NCBI GenBank assembly: GCA_003326205.1
Contig: LWTK01000056.1
Span: forward strand, 16,236 to 80,235
Origin: Nostoc sp. ATCC 43529
Lineage (GTDB): Bacteria > Cyanobacteriota > Cyanobacteriia > Cyanobacteriales > Nostocaceae
DNA length: 64,000 nt
Reading direction: 5' to 3'
Shown: positions 27,186 through 36,124 of the stretch, piece by piece
Layout of the letters: every line of letters begins with the position of its first letter
Numbering within the stretch: the first letter of the stretch is position 1
Made by a program: the position numbers and the translations under genes
The notes under the pieces: model-generated
Database searches by the model: none
The model's input: only the letters and a program-made list of their open reading frames with translations
Told to the model about the DNA's origin: nothing

Positions 27186-28064
27186 TCAATCACCGATCGC
27201 TTCACCCCATTCTTTAATCACAGCAAATAATGATGAATAATCATCATCAGCAAATGACATTTTCGCAGCCGTTTGCAGGATTTGTCGCACTCCTTTAATG
27301 CTGCTAAGGTCTAAACTCGCAGATTTTGCTTCCGAGATAAACAATTCTGTATCTTTGAGCAAGTGTTTTGTGGGAAAATTGGGATTGGCAAAATTCCCAT
27401 CCAGCATCCGTTGTAGCTTTTTGTCAAAGGTAGGTGCATAAAGTGAACTGTCGCGTAAGATTTGCATAAACACATCTACATCGACGCCTTGACGTTGGAC
27501 AAAAGCCAGACTCAGAGCAAAGCTAGTTGTTAGGGAAGCTATTAGTTGATTGAGTGCCAATTTCAGCCCCGCCGCAGTTCCCACAGGGCCGACAAGTAAA
27601 GGTTCTGTCCCAAAATTTTGCAGTAACTTCAAGTGACGTTGATATTGTTCTGGCTCTGCACCTACCATAACAATTAACTTGCCAGCTTTTGCTTCGGGGA
27701 TGCTTCCTAACACAGGCGCTTCTATATACTCACCGCCACCTCCAACTACTGCATCTCTAATTTCTCGGCTTTCAGTGGAAGTAATTGTTCCCATTTGGAT
27801 AATGGTGCGCCCTTTCAGAGTTTGCCAAGCTGTATCTGAAAGCAACACATTATAAATGGCCGGGGCATTAGTAAGCATGAGGATTACGCACTCAGCACCA
27901 CGAATGGCGTGGCGGGGATGTGTGGCAATTTCAGCCCCAGCTGCTTGTAGTGGCGCTAATTTTTCTGGGGTGCGATTATAGGCAACTAGCTGTATATCTG
28001 CGGCTAATAACCTTTGAGCCATTGGTAGTCCCATCAGTCCAGTTCCCAGAAATGCCACCTTCAT
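27186..28064 (-). CDS. NAD(P)-dependent beta-hydroxyacid dehydrogenase family protein
   Basis: 292 residues of the 3-hydroxyisobutyrate/6-phosphogluconate dehydrogenase superfamily. The Rossmann motif GTGLMGLPMA (residues 7-16) is followed by NRTPEKL, which favours NADP. The substrate-binding block EAPVLGSIPEAKAGKL and the catalytic-lysine helix GLKLALNQLIAS are present, so the enzyme is probably active. Plant and cyanobacterial relatives include glyoxylate/succinic semialdehyde reductases (GLYR type), a likely role that remains inference. The gene is monocistronic. Confidence 0.85.
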   Translation of the reverse strand: MKVAFLGTGLMGLPMAQRLLAADIQLVAYNRTPEKLAPLQAAGAEIATHPRHAIRGAECVILMLTNAPAIYNVLLSDTAWQTLKGRTIIQMGTITSTESREIRDAVVGGGGEYIEAPVLGSIPEAKAGKLIVMVGAEPEQYQRHLKLLQNFGTEPLLVGPVGTAAGLKLALNQLIASLTTSFALSLAFVQRQGVDVDVFMQILRDSSLYAPTFDKKLQRMLDGNFANPNFPTKHLLKDTELFISEAKSASLDLSSIKGVRQILQTAAKMSFADDDYSSLFAVIKEWGEAIGD

Positions 28065-28261
28065 TTTTACGTTCCTTTTGGTACAGCGTAGGCCTAATCC
28101 TTCGTCAAATTTGCGTGTCTATTGTGACATCTTGCAGTAGTTAAGCGATCGCAATTTTATTTGGGTGGACATTGCCTGATTTTGTATTGGCAATGCCTAC
28201 CCAGTTATCGATAATAGTGCAAAATAACAGTATTATCAGTTATTGGTAAACAGCGATCGCT

Positions 28262-28357
28262 TCACCCACCAGCAGCAAAAGTCACCATAATCAAAACCGA
28301 AAGCAAAATACCTGGGGTAAGTAGTGTTACTAACATTAATAGGTCATGGGCTGACAT
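28262..28357 (-). CDS. 31-residue membrane microprotein candidate
   Basis: A small ORF with ATG at 28357, preceded by GGAAAG at a suitable distance on the minus strand. It encodes MSAHDLLMLVTLLTPGILLS then VLIMVTFAAGG and a TGA stop. Almost the whole protein is one transmembrane helix broken by a TPG turn. It is not PsaM, PetN, PetL, PetM, PsbX or Psb30 as far as those sequences can be recalled. Single-helix proteins of this size are often subunits of photosynthetic or respiratory complexes. Coding status is judged from the RBS, composition and length only. Confidence 0.5.
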   Translation of the reverse strand: MSAHDLLMLVTLLTPGILLSVLIMVTFAAGG

Positions 28358-28466
28358 AATTGTTACTTTCCAATTGTGTTTAACTTTACACTAATCACTG
28401 CTATGCTAGTCCAAATAAAACTAATACTGCATTCTTAAATAGAGTTTTAACTTTTCAAATTCAGAT

Positions 28467-29654
28467 TTACTCTGGCAGAGTCAATCCTTTTAATGGTTGA
28501 GAAATTTCTGTTTTTTCCAGATTTTTGCTCTGAATTAACACTCCAAAACCACCCAACCCAGTGGGATCTAAAAGCTGATGTAGTGCTTCCCGTCGCTGTA
28601 GTAATTGTGAGAGGGGTTGCTTTTGATAGGAAATAGCAGCAATTCGTTCCCCTAATCCCAAAGCCATCAAAAATAATCCTTGCTGGATAAAACCAACGTT
28701 TTTTAAACCGCAGCGATCGCCCCAACGTTCCAAAGCTGTAAAGTCAACATGGGCAGTGATATCTTGTTGTCCGATATTGATATAAGGGTTGTCATGGAAA
28801 CGGTGTTGGTAATAGCACTGTAGCGTTCCTTGCGATCGCCTGGGATTATAGTAACGAGTAGCAGGGTAGCCATAATCAATTGTTAGCACATAGCCGCGCT
28901 GCAAGCGGTCTGCTACTATACTCAACCAGGAAAGAGCAGCTAAATTAATTTCACTGCGGTAACCATCTGGGTATGCACCTGAGGTTAAATCGATTCCCAC
29001 TAAGTCGAAATACTCGGCTAATTGGGGCGTGGAAGGTTCTGCTGTGACTTCGATAAATGATGGGCATGGGGCATTGGTTTCTTTCTCATCCCTATCTGTT
29101 GTCAGATAAATTTCTCGCAGTTCCCCGCTTTCGAGGGTGAATTGATGGACTGGGAAAGCATCGATTAATTCATTAGAAAAAAAACAACCAGCGATCGCAT
29201 TTGATGGGATATCCTCTAGATTGCACCAACGCACAGGCAAATCTTGTAAGCGTTGTTGTTGTTCTTGCCTTAAAGTTGGCGACTTTTCAACAATTACATA
29301 CTCCAAAGCAGTAAAAAAATCCGGGTATTGTAGCTGGTAATACTTAAGGATATGTAATGCCAACAGTCCTTGACCTGCTCCCATTTCTACCAGAGAAAAC
29401 GGCACAGGCCGCCCTAAAATTTCCCACATTTGCAAAAATTGTTCTGCAAGTAATTCGCCAAAGTCAGCGCTGAGGTTGGGAGAGGTGAAAAAATCACCAC
29501 CTTGAAAGCCAATTTTCACAGCATCGCTGGAATAGTAACCGTGTTCGGGGTGATATAGCGCCATATCCATGAATTCGGCGAAAGTAATTCGCTGTTGCGG
29601 ACTGGTGGTAATATGATGAGCGATCGCTGCATACAGCAATGGATTGGAATTCAT
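28467..29654 (-). CDS. MidA/NDUFAF7-type class I methyltransferase
   Basis: 395-residue SAM-dependent methyltransferase of the COG1565 family. Conserved blocks include RITFAEFMDMALYHPEHGYY, GGDFFTSPNLS, the SAM loop VEMGAGQGLLA (about residues 89-99), FFSNELIDAFPVH, TIDYGYPA and the C-terminal region ending GFGVLIQSK. The mitochondrial orthologue NDUFAF7 dimethylates an arginine of complex I subunit NDUFS2. The cyanobacterial equivalent of NDUFS2 is NdhH, whose gene lies 11 kb away in this window. Activity on NdhH is inference. No key residue appears to be missing. Confidence 0.85.
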   Translation of the reverse strand: MNSNPLLYAAIAHHITTSPQQRITFAEFMDMALYHPEHGYYSSDAVKIGFQGGDFFTSPNLSADFGELLAEQFLQMWEILGRPVPFSLVEMGAGQGLLALHILKYYQLQYPDFFTALEYVIVEKSPTLRQEQQQRLQDLPVRWCNLEDIPSNAIAGCFFSNELIDAFPVHQFTLESGELREIYLTTDRDEKETNAPCPSFIEVTAEPSTPQLAEYFDLVGIDLTSGAYPDGYRSEINLAALSWLSIVADRLQRGYVLTIDYGYPATRYYNPRRSQGTLQCYYQHRFHDNPYINIGQQDITAHVDFTALERWGDRCGLKNVGFIQQGLFLMALGLGERIAAISYQKQPLSQLLQRREALHQLLDPTGLGGFGVLIQSKNLEKTEISQPLKGLTLPE

Positions 29655-29686
29655 AGAATTTGAGGATGAGATTGCGAATTAGTGGC

Positions 29687-29792
29687 CTATCGCATTAGTT
29701 ATGAGGGTTTTAGAGAATAAACCGCAAAGTACGCAAAGAAAGAGAAAAAAGAAAAAAAGTTGAAACGTTAATTCACTTGCAAAATTAATGGC
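29687..29792. repeat. MITE-like element related to the 63.2-63.5 kb pair
   Basis: The ends CTATCGCATTAGTTATGAGGG and GCAAAATTAATGG match the ends of the elements at 63242-63516. The middle (ACCGCAAAGTACGCAAAGAAAG) is the reverse complement of theirs. The copy is degraded. It lies upstream of the toxin-antitoxin promoter. Confidence 0.5.
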
Positions 29793-29804
29793 ACAACTAG
29801 GGCG

Positions 29805-29833
29805 TTGACACCCGCTGAGTAAATTTGTATCTT
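29805..29833 (+). promoter_or_regulatory. sigma-70-type promoter of the mazE/mazF-like pair
   Basis: TTGACA at 29805-29810 and TATCTT at 29828-29833 are separated by exactly 17 bases. It lies about 100 bp upstream of the antitoxin ATG and is the best promoter match seen in the window. Confidence 0.5.
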
Positions 29834-29931
29834 CAAAGTATATACGTTAGACAGGAACTGTTAAGAGCCTTTTGCTGCCAAATTTTGAACTTTAGGCGTG
29901 TGGATCTCTAACATAATATTTGGAGATAGCT

Positions 29932-30174
29932 ATGACAGCATTTATTGGTAAATGGGGAAACAGTTTAGCTATTCGGATTCCCAGATCGATAGCTGAACAA
30001 GCAGACATAACTGAAGGGACAGCTATAAATTTTAGTGTGGAAGGTAACAGTATTGTAATTACACCACAAAAAAGAAAAAAATATACGCTTGATGAGTTGC
30101 TTGAAGGTATGACTTCTGATAAATTTCATCCTGAATTTGATATCGGCAATTCTGTGGGGAAAGAAGATTGGTAG
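29932..30174 (+). CDS. MazE-like antitoxin (AbrB/SpoVT fold)
   Basis: 80 residues. The N-terminal swapped-hairpin DNA-binding domain is typical (FIGKWGNSLAIRIPRSIAEQ, then GTAINFSVEGNSIVI). The acidic C-terminal tail (about 55-80) would wrap the toxin. The ATG at 29932, with GGAG at 29922-29925, is preferred over an upstream in-frame codon. The gene overlaps the toxin gene by 7 bases, implying coupled translation. It should repress its own promoter, as MazE-type antitoxins do. Confidence 0.85.
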   Translation: MTAFIGKWGNSLAIRIPRSIAEQADITEGTAINFSVEGNSIVITPQKRKKYTLDELLEGMTSDKFHPEFDIGNSVGKEDW

Positions 30175-30611
30175 TTAATCCGTACTTTCCTGACAGAGGA
30201 GATATTGTCAAATTAGAGTTTGGAAATGCACAGCAGTTTACGGCTGATTCGATTCGGCGTGCATTTACCCTTCAAGCCTCAGGAATGTCATTCGATGAAA
30301 TTGCTAGGACACTAAACAATGAACTACAACAACAAGGGCGGGAGCAAATTGGCTATCGCCCTGTTCTTGTTTTATCTCCAATTAAATACAATCGAATGGC
30401 ATCTTTGGTTTTAGTTTGCCCCATAACTAGCAATCCAAAAGGGCTTAGTTTTGAAGTTCCTCTTCTTGAGGGAATGCAAACAAAAGGAGTTGTGTTGTCT
30501 GACCAAATTAAAACACTAGATTGGAGAGCTAGAAAGGTAAAATTTGTTGAAACTGTTGCACAAGATTTAATAGAAGAAGTACAGGCAAAGCTCGAAACAT
30601 TAATTTTCTAA
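30168..30611 (+). CDS. MazF/PemK-like toxin with internal insert
   Basis: 147 residues, longer than the usual 110-115. The family core is present: PDRGDIVKLEF at the start, GYRPVLVLSPIKYN, LVLVCPITSN, SFEVPL, GVVLSDQIKTLDWRARK and a final helix. MazF-type toxins are ribosome-independent mRNA endonucleases. About 34 residues (roughly 22-56, QFTADSIRRAFTLQASGMS and onward) are inserted where the strand 1-2 loop normally lies. The insert resembles the helix-turn-helix of recombinases. The start is TTG at 30168 inside the antitoxin gene; an internal start is not obvious. Confidence 0.8.
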   Translation: MVVNPYFPDRGDIVKLEFGNAQQFTADSIRRAFTLQASGMSFDEIARTLNNELQQQGREQIGYRPVLVLSPIKYNRMASLVLVCPITSNPKGLSFEVPLLEGMQTKGVVLSDQIKTLDWRARKVKFVETVAQDLIEEVQAKLETLIF

Positions 30612-30634
30612 AACAATTTTAATAGCGATCGCTA

Positions 30635-31024
30635 CTATCCACTCACCAAGGAAACCAGCACGCCATTGAGGTCGCGGACGCGGGCTATTGTCTGTCCCCA
30701 AGGTTGGGTTTTCGGGGGATCTAGTAGTTTTGCTCCTGCTCCTATGGCTTTCATGTAAGCGCCGCCAACATCAGGAGTGATGAATGAGATTTGGATTAAT
30801 GTCGGCGGTTGTGTAGCGTCGTTGGGATGAAAGCCGCCAGGAAATAATTTCTGTGCTTCGGTAGTGGAGGAGAAAGCCAATGTGGTGTTTCCGGTTTCGA
30901 TTTCAGCCCAGACAAAGTGTCCATGATCTTGGAGGGTGCGACGAACCAGACCAAATGCTTTTTCGTAAAACTCAACGGTCTTAACTACATCTTCTACCCA
31001 GATTACCGTGTAACCAAATTTCAC
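30635..31024 (-). CDS. VOC-family (glyoxalase-fold) protein
   Basis: 129 residues with two beta-alpha-beta-beta-beta modules: FGYTVIWVEDVVKTVEFYEKAFGL at the N-terminus and ISFITPDVGGAYMKAIGAGA in the second half, ending VRDLNGVLVSLVSG. Members are glyoxalases, dioxygenases or drug-binding resistance proteins. The metal ligands cannot be fixed by eye, and the first position lacks the usual His. The function is not assigned. The gene stands alone between the toxin-antitoxin pair (tail to tail) and the GAF protein. Confidence 0.8.
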   Translation of the reverse strand: MKFGYTVIWVEDVVKTVEFYEKAFGLVRRTLQDHGHFVWAEIETGNTTLAFSSTTEAQKLFPGGFHPNDATQPPTLIQISFITPDVGGAYMKAIGAGAKLLDPPKTQPWGQTIARVRDLNGVLVSLVSG

Positions 31025-31106
31025 AGTTTTTTCTCCTTATTTAGAGAATCAGTGCTGGTGAATATATTTGCTACTTAAACTGTATGCCATTTGAATGCAC
31101 AGTAGC

Positions 31107-31643
31107 TTAACTTTCGAGAATATTATGGTCTGCTGCTAGAGCTTGCGCTGCTGTTTGCATCATTTCCATATTTAATTGTGACCAATGATGAGGCCTTTGG
31201 CAGTGATGTGCTACTAACAATCCCCATAATCCTCTAGGTATCAAAATTGGTACAACTAGGTTGGCGCGAACTTGCATACTGCGGAGAAAATCTCGGTGAC
31301 AAGACTCCATTGGCTCTAATTCAATATCAGCGATCGCTTTTATCCGTCCTGCCAAATATAAAGCAGCATACTCGTCATTAAAACAATTATCTGGCCCCGT
31401 GGAACCAAGTATTGAAAATTCTGGAGAACTCAAAGATTCAAAAGTTACCTGCCCTTGCCACTGACCATAAAAATAATACAAAACAACGCGATCGACCTCA
31501 AGTAATTCTCTGAGTTGATTGGTTGTTTGCCGCACTAACTCATCGCGCTGTATCCTTATGACAAGGCGATTGAGCAATTTTTCTAAACCCTGTTCGCGGC
31601 GATCGCGGCGATGGTGAGATTCTGAGTTACGATGAATTTGCAC
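31107..31643 (-). CDS. single-domain cyanobacteriochrome-like GAF protein
   Basis: 178 residues consisting of one GAF domain with a short N-terminal helix. Two chromophore-type motifs are present: DNCF at 85-88, matching the DXCF signature of dual-cysteine cyanobacteriochromes, and SCHRDFL with C115-H116, matching the canonical bilin-attachment Cys-His. Between them is YLAGRIKAIADI, and after them VRANLVVPIL and LWGLLVAHHC, all typical of cyanobacteriochrome GAF domains. No kinase, GGDEF or other output domain follows, so it would signal through a partner or be a remnant. The start codon is GTG at 31643. Bilin binding is inferred, not shown. Confidence 0.8.
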   Translation of the reverse strand: MQIHRNSESHHRRDRREQGLEKLLNRLVIRIQRDELVRQTTNQLRELLEVDRVVLYYFYGQWQGQVTFESLSSPEFSILGSTGPDNCFNDEYAALYLAGRIKAIADIELEPMESCHRDFLRSMQVRANLVVPILIPRGLWGLLVAHHCQRPHHWSQLNMEMMQTAAQALAADHNILES

Positions 31644-32089
31644 GGCTTTAAAATTACGACTAAGTAAATACTGTCGAATTTATATAGTAATTTATTAGAC
31701 CTTATTTAAATACCTTGTTGCATTTATAGCAGCAATTCAATTTTACCAGAACCCAATACTAGTAAACCTCTTCTGTGAATTTAAAAGAAATTCTTAAGAA
31801 GTTGCAATTTCACAGATTAGATCCCCTCTTTAGATCCCCGACTTCTCAAAGAAGTCGGGGATCTAGACACCATTCATCGAATAATAAGTTAGTTTGTATT
31901 CCTAGTTACAGAAAATTATCAATTTAGTTAAAAACCTTCATGTTCCATCGATTTATAACCGCCAGCGATGTCAATACAGTTCACATAACACCAAAACACT
32001 TGTAGAGACGGCGATTTATCGCGTCTGGTAAAACCCAAAATTTTTTACCAGTAGTCCTTAACCCAAGGGTATTACCAGCTATCTTTGCT
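31644..32089. other. intergenic region with a 16-bp hairpin
   Basis: No gene in 446 bases. It contains the hairpin at 31831-31865 and, near 31988-32014, a copy of the GTAGAGACGGCGATTTATCGCGTC palindromic repeat also seen at 36125, 36850 and 45405. The GAF-gene promoter should lie near 31660-31760. Confidence 0.6.
31831..31865. repeat. perfect 16-bp stem hairpin repeat
   Basis: TAGATCCCCGACTTCT and its exact complement are separated by a 3-base loop CAA. There is no T-run on either side, so it is more like a dispersed palindromic repeat than a terminator. Confidence 0.7.
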
Positions 32090-35000
32090 TTAATGAGTTA
32101 ATGCAACTTTTTGTGATTCTCCAAACATTGGGGCAAAGTTACGGTAAGCTTCTAATGCTGCTTCTTTAACGATTGCATTCACAATGGGAAATGTTGTAAG
32201 GATGTAGCTAAATTCATCTTCGGTTAAACCGTAAAGGTGTGCTACCATTCCATCGAGTTCGGCGCGGAGTTTGGCGCGTTCTGTTTCGTCGGTAACGCCT
32301 TGTTGATGGGAAACTAAACCGACTTCTTGCGCGAGTTCGTCAAATTCTGGTGTGGTGCAGATGAGTTTGGCGGCGCGTTGTACAATATCGTTGAAGTAGC
32401 GATCGTTTTTTGTTAAACGTGGGACTCTAAGAGCATACATAAAATGCATATCACAATGTGCTGTAATTCTTCGGCGAATTTCTGAGTCAAGCACAAACGA
32501 ATTGAATATCGCCGTAATAAATAAAGTGATATCGTATGGCAGTAAATTTTTAACGCTTTGGGCTGTATCTGCACAGAATCTATTTGGTGGAAGCACACAA
32601 GCAATTAAACTACGTTCATCCGTATTACGTGCTATCCTTCTATGAACTATGCGGTAGTCTTGATAAGCAAGTTTTTGACCATCGTCTTTTGCTCGTCCCA
32701 AAATTTTTGCTCGCCCTTCATTAGGATTTATCCAATACTTAGGAAGTGCAAAATTATGTTTAAATTGATGAAACATATTGCCTTGTACTAAAGGAAATAA
32801 ATCATCATTTCTTTGGTTGATGAACAAATGGCTTGCATTTGTCATATCAAATTCACGAGCGAAACATAAGTTCCAGGGTTCTAAGTTTTCACTTAATGCC
32901 GGAAACTTAGCTATTTTTTCAGCTATACGAATATCTACTTGATTCTTAAATTCCATGACAGATAGTGAATCAGGTGATAGTTGACGTACCATATCAACGT
33001 TAATTTGCAAGCTATCATCGCCAGGAAACCTTTGAAGTTCCTGTACATTATGGCGCATAAATGTAGATGGAAATTCTGTTGTTATACTCCCTTTAACAAA
33101 AGTAAGAACAACTATTTTAAAACTGCGATGAACCCCTTCAAAGATTTCCTTACGATTCTCAAGACAGAATAAACCAGTCACTTTAGTTTGACTAAACAAC
33201 ATCTCGCGCAATTGCTTAGTCCCTAAATCAGTATAAATTCCACTAGGAATTACAATTCCACACTCACCGCCTGAACGCAGAAGATTAAAACATTGTTCAG
33301 TAAACAGTTTATAGAGATTAATATCCGTACCTGCTTTTTTACCGTTCACAATAGAAATCTGATTTTTATACTGTTCAGATGAACGATAATAAGCGCTGAC
33401 ATAAGGATATTGGCTTTGGTATTTTAACCAAGTACTTGCAATTATGGGATTTTGTAAAAGTTTACTCTGTTCTTTCTCAAAATCCTTAATATCCATTTTG
33501 TTCTTCGTCACCAGTTCATTATGCTGTGCAAAGAACTCCTTAGCTTGTGGCTTAAATATTTCCCAAGGTGGATTAGTAATAATCGCATCAAAACCGCCGC
33601 GTTCTAAAACCTTATCAAAATGATAACCCCAGTGAAACGGCTTCAAAGCTGCAATATCCTCAACCTTCAAAACACGCTTTTGTGATTTTCCAGTTAACTG
33701 AACTTCCTCATACTTGATACCCAAACGCTTACTAAACTCATCCAACAGCAAAAGATTTAACTTTTCTTGCGATTTTTTGTTGAGTTGTTCAATATTTTTG
33801 CGGATGTGTATCAATCGAGTATCTTGAGGTGTATCTGTATCTGGTAATGCTTTAGGTAAAAAAGCGTGTTTTTTGTACAAATCAACAGACTTATTCTTTT
33901 CTTCGAGAATTTTCTTATAATTATCTGCGGCTAAAGACTGTAATAGATTTCCTTGTAGTGAATTTCCCACTGCATCAAAAGCTGTTTCATCTACCCGAAT
34001 TAAACCAATTAACGAATTACCAGCCATAATATTAAAATCAATATTAGGCAATGGTTCTAACTCTTCAACATCATGAGCAGAAGAAACCAAAGCTAAGAAA
34101 AAGCGCAATTTCGCAATTTCCGTTGCTTCCTCCATGATGTCTATACCATAGAGATTATCAGAAACAATCCGCTTTTTGATAAAATAAGGTAGTGATGGAT
34201 GGGAACTTTCTATATTTTCAAGTTTCTCCTTGAGAGTAGCATCTCCCATCAACTTAATTGTCCCAAACACCGCACTATAAACTTGGATTAGCGTCTTCAT
34301 CGCCGCCACAAGAAAAGCACCAGAACCGCAAGCTGGGTCAAGGATTGATAAATTAGGAAGAATATCTTCCATTAGTAGACGACAAACATTTGTATCCAGT
34401 TTAATGATAAGTTCATTGATATCCTCAAATCGCTTATACCGATTGGATAGCGCATCATTTACGCGGTCTACAATTAACTTGTGGATAGTTCGATCGCAGA
34501 GATATTCTGTAATTTGCGGTCTAGTATAATAGGCTCCAAAAGCCTTTTGATTAATATATTTTTCAAAAATATATCCTAAAACATCAGGGTTTATCTCGTC
34601 GTCTTTACCTTCCGGCGTATCATCCAGATTCCAAGAATAACGCGCAAATAAATCTAGAACTTGCTCAAACGCCTCATCAACTATAGATATATCATATTTA
34701 TCTTCAATATGATGCTTGAGAAATAGTCCGCCATTCAGGTATTTAACCTTTCCTACCAATTCTTGTACAGATAAATCGCGTTCAATCTCAGGTTTAGCGA
34801 AGCTTTCAAAAAACAAAGCCTTGAGAAATTCGTCATAAAAATGATTTTCAGCTTTTTGTTTGCTTTGTTCTAGCTTGTTTTGCAGATAATTTAAATCTTT
34901 ATTATCAATAAAACCCTTACGTTGGAGAAAATAAACAAACATCAGACGATTAAGAATTACCGATGTGTACCAACGTCTATCTGTCTCGTTATCAACTCCT

Positions 35001-35554
35001 TTAACAAACAGCAAAAACTTCTGGTGTTGTTCTTGAAATTCCTTGTAAAACTTCTTAGTTACTGGCTCAACATCAAACCCGCGTTGTAATTTATAAGCAA
35101 TTTCGACAACCGTCGGTTCACCATGTTCTAATTCAGTAATATCAATAACTAAAGAACCAAGTTTGCTTAAAAATAAGTCTCCTGGTTGACCTTTCACATA
35201 TAAATGGTCGCGAACGTAGCTTTTACCTCCTTCTCGCTTCACCCAATACCAAAGACTACGCGTGCGTTCTTCAGTAATAAAAATTAGGAGATTTTCATTG
35301 ATGAGTTTAGTAACTTCTTGATGAATAGCATTTCTAACTTTCGCCTCTGGTATATTCCCATCTGCTGCGGTGACTTCAAAGATTGCAACGCCTGAAAGTT
35401 CAGCAATCTTTTGGTATCGATACGTGTTATTCTCAAGTTTTAAACTTACAGGTTTTTGTCTGGAAGGTTTAGACCAACCTAATTCTTCTATAAATAAATC
35501 GCTGAATTGAAAGTTATTGAGTAAATCGCGAGTTCGTTGAAAATTCAGAGACAT
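32090..35554 (-). CDS. N6-adenine DNA methyltransferase, Eco57I/type IIG-like
   Basis: 1154 residues. The catalytic core has motif I LDPACGSGAFLVAA (405-418), a second acidic block SDNLYGIDIMEEATEIAKLR and motif IV NPPW (661-664), the order of gamma-class N6-adenine methyltransferases. Upstream lies AFGAYYTRPQITEYL, the usual lead-in. The N-terminal 200 residues include a strand GVAIFEVTA that might belong to a nuclease-like fold, but no full PD-(D/E)xK motif is clear. The C-terminal 300 residues would be the target-recognition domain (LPKYWINPNEG, LLPYDITLFITAIFNSFVLD). It may modify DNA as the partner of the PLD-helicase 1.4 kb upstream. Confidence 0.85.
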   Translation of the reverse strand: MSLNFQRTRDLLNNFQFSDLFIEELGWSKPSRQKPVSLKLENNTYRYQKIAELSGVAIFEVTAADGNIPEAKVRNAIHQEVTKLINENLLIFITEERTRSLWYWVKREGGKSYVRDHLYVKGQPGDLFLSKLGSLVIDITELEHGEPTVVEIAYKLQRGFDVEPVTKKFYKEFQEQHQKFLLFVKGVDNETDRRWYTSVILNRLMFVYFLQRKGFIDNKDLNYLQNKLEQSKQKAENHFYDEFLKALFFESFAKPEIERDLSVQELVGKVKYLNGGLFLKHHIEDKYDISIVDEAFEQVLDLFARYSWNLDDTPEGKDDEINPDVLGYIFEKYINQKAFGAYYTRPQITEYLCDRTIHKLIVDRVNDALSNRYKRFEDINELIIKLDTNVCRLLMEDILPNLSILDPACGSGAFLVAAMKTLIQVYSAVFGTIKLMGDATLKEKLENIESSHPSLPYFIKKRIVSDNLYGIDIMEEATEIAKLRFFLALVSSAHDVEELEPLPNIDFNIMAGNSLIGLIRVDETAFDAVGNSLQGNLLQSLAADNYKKILEEKNKSVDLYKKHAFLPKALPDTDTPQDTRLIHIRKNIEQLNKKSQEKLNLLLLDEFSKRLGIKYEEVQLTGKSQKRVLKVEDIAALKPFHWGYHFDKVLERGGFDAIITNPPWEIFKPQAKEFFAQHNELVTKNKMDIKDFEKEQSKLLQNPIIASTWLKYQSQYPYVSAYYRSSEQYKNQISIVNGKKAGTDINLYKLFTEQCFNLLRSGGECGIVIPSGIYTDLGTKQLREMLFSQTKVTGLFCLENRKEIFEGVHRSFKIVVLTFVKGSITTEFPSTFMRHNVQELQRFPGDDSLQINVDMVRQLSPDSLSVMEFKNQVDIRIAEKIAKFPALSENLEPWNLCFAREFDMTNASHLFINQRNDDLFPLVQGNMFHQFKHNFALPKYWINPNEGRAKILGRAKDDGQKLAYQDYRIVHRRIARNTDERSLIACVLPPNRFCADTAQSVKNLLPYDITLFITAIFNSFVLDSEIRRRITAHCDMHFMYALRVPRLTKNDRYFNDIVQRAAKLICTTPEFDELAQEVGLVSHQQGVTDETERAKLRAELDGMVAHLYGLTEDEFSYILTTFPIVNAIVKEAALEAYRNFAPMFGESQKVALTH

Positions 35555-35832
35555 AATTTACCATGCTTGGAAAATAAAAACAAGACATGGTAATTTTGCC
35601 ATTCAGAAAATAAATAAATCTGTGGCTCTAAAAATTAAGTCTGCGCTGGCGGACTTAAAGAAACTCTTTTTATAGAAGTTAAATTTTAACCATGCTTTTG
35701 ATACTTTATAAATCCTTTACCCTTACTTACGGTTCAGAGATATTACTGAAAAGTTTTCGATATCCCTTAGCCTTACCTTTATTTGTATAGGCGTAATTTT
35801 TTAATCATCAGATATATTTGCCGATTACTTTC

Positions 35833-35922
35833 AGGACTTACGCACAGGCTACGGAAATCGAACCACAGAGGCGCAGAGGTCACGGAGAAATAAGAGTTTG
35901 AGAGTTTTTTTGCGTAAGTCCT
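35833..35922. mobile_element. 90-bp MITE-like element with 12-bp inverted ends
   Basis: AGGACTTACGCA at the left and its exact complement TGCGTAAGTCCT at the right bound a non-coding core containing ACCACAGAGGCGCAGAGG. Size, ends and lack of coding capacity fit a miniature transposable element. Confidence 0.7.
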
Positions 35923-35958
35923 AACTTTATAAAAATACTGAAATGCTTAATTAAAATA

Positions 35959-36079
35959 AGCTTTTACTTACTCAAAAGGAGCTTTTAATTACTCATTTTG
36001 GTGTTTTCCGCAAGCAAAAGCAGCTTTTACTTACTCATTTTGGTGTTTTCCGTAAATAAAAGCAGCTTTTACTTACTCA
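35959..36079. repeat. 42-bp tandem repeats
   Basis: AGCTTTTA starts at 35959, 35980, 36022 and 36064. The last two intervals are exactly 42 bases and nearly identical, containing TTACTCATTTTGGTGTTTTCCG. The first interval is 21 bases, half a unit. The units are contiguous, with no spacers, so this is not a CRISPR array. Confidence 0.8.
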
Positions 36080-36124
36080 AACCCCAGTTTGTTTTTAATT
36101 TAAGTGCTTTCCACAAGCTCCCAA

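Noticed and set aside
35959..36079. Possible CRISPR array
   Set aside because: The 42-bp units are contiguous without unique spacers, and no cas gene is present.
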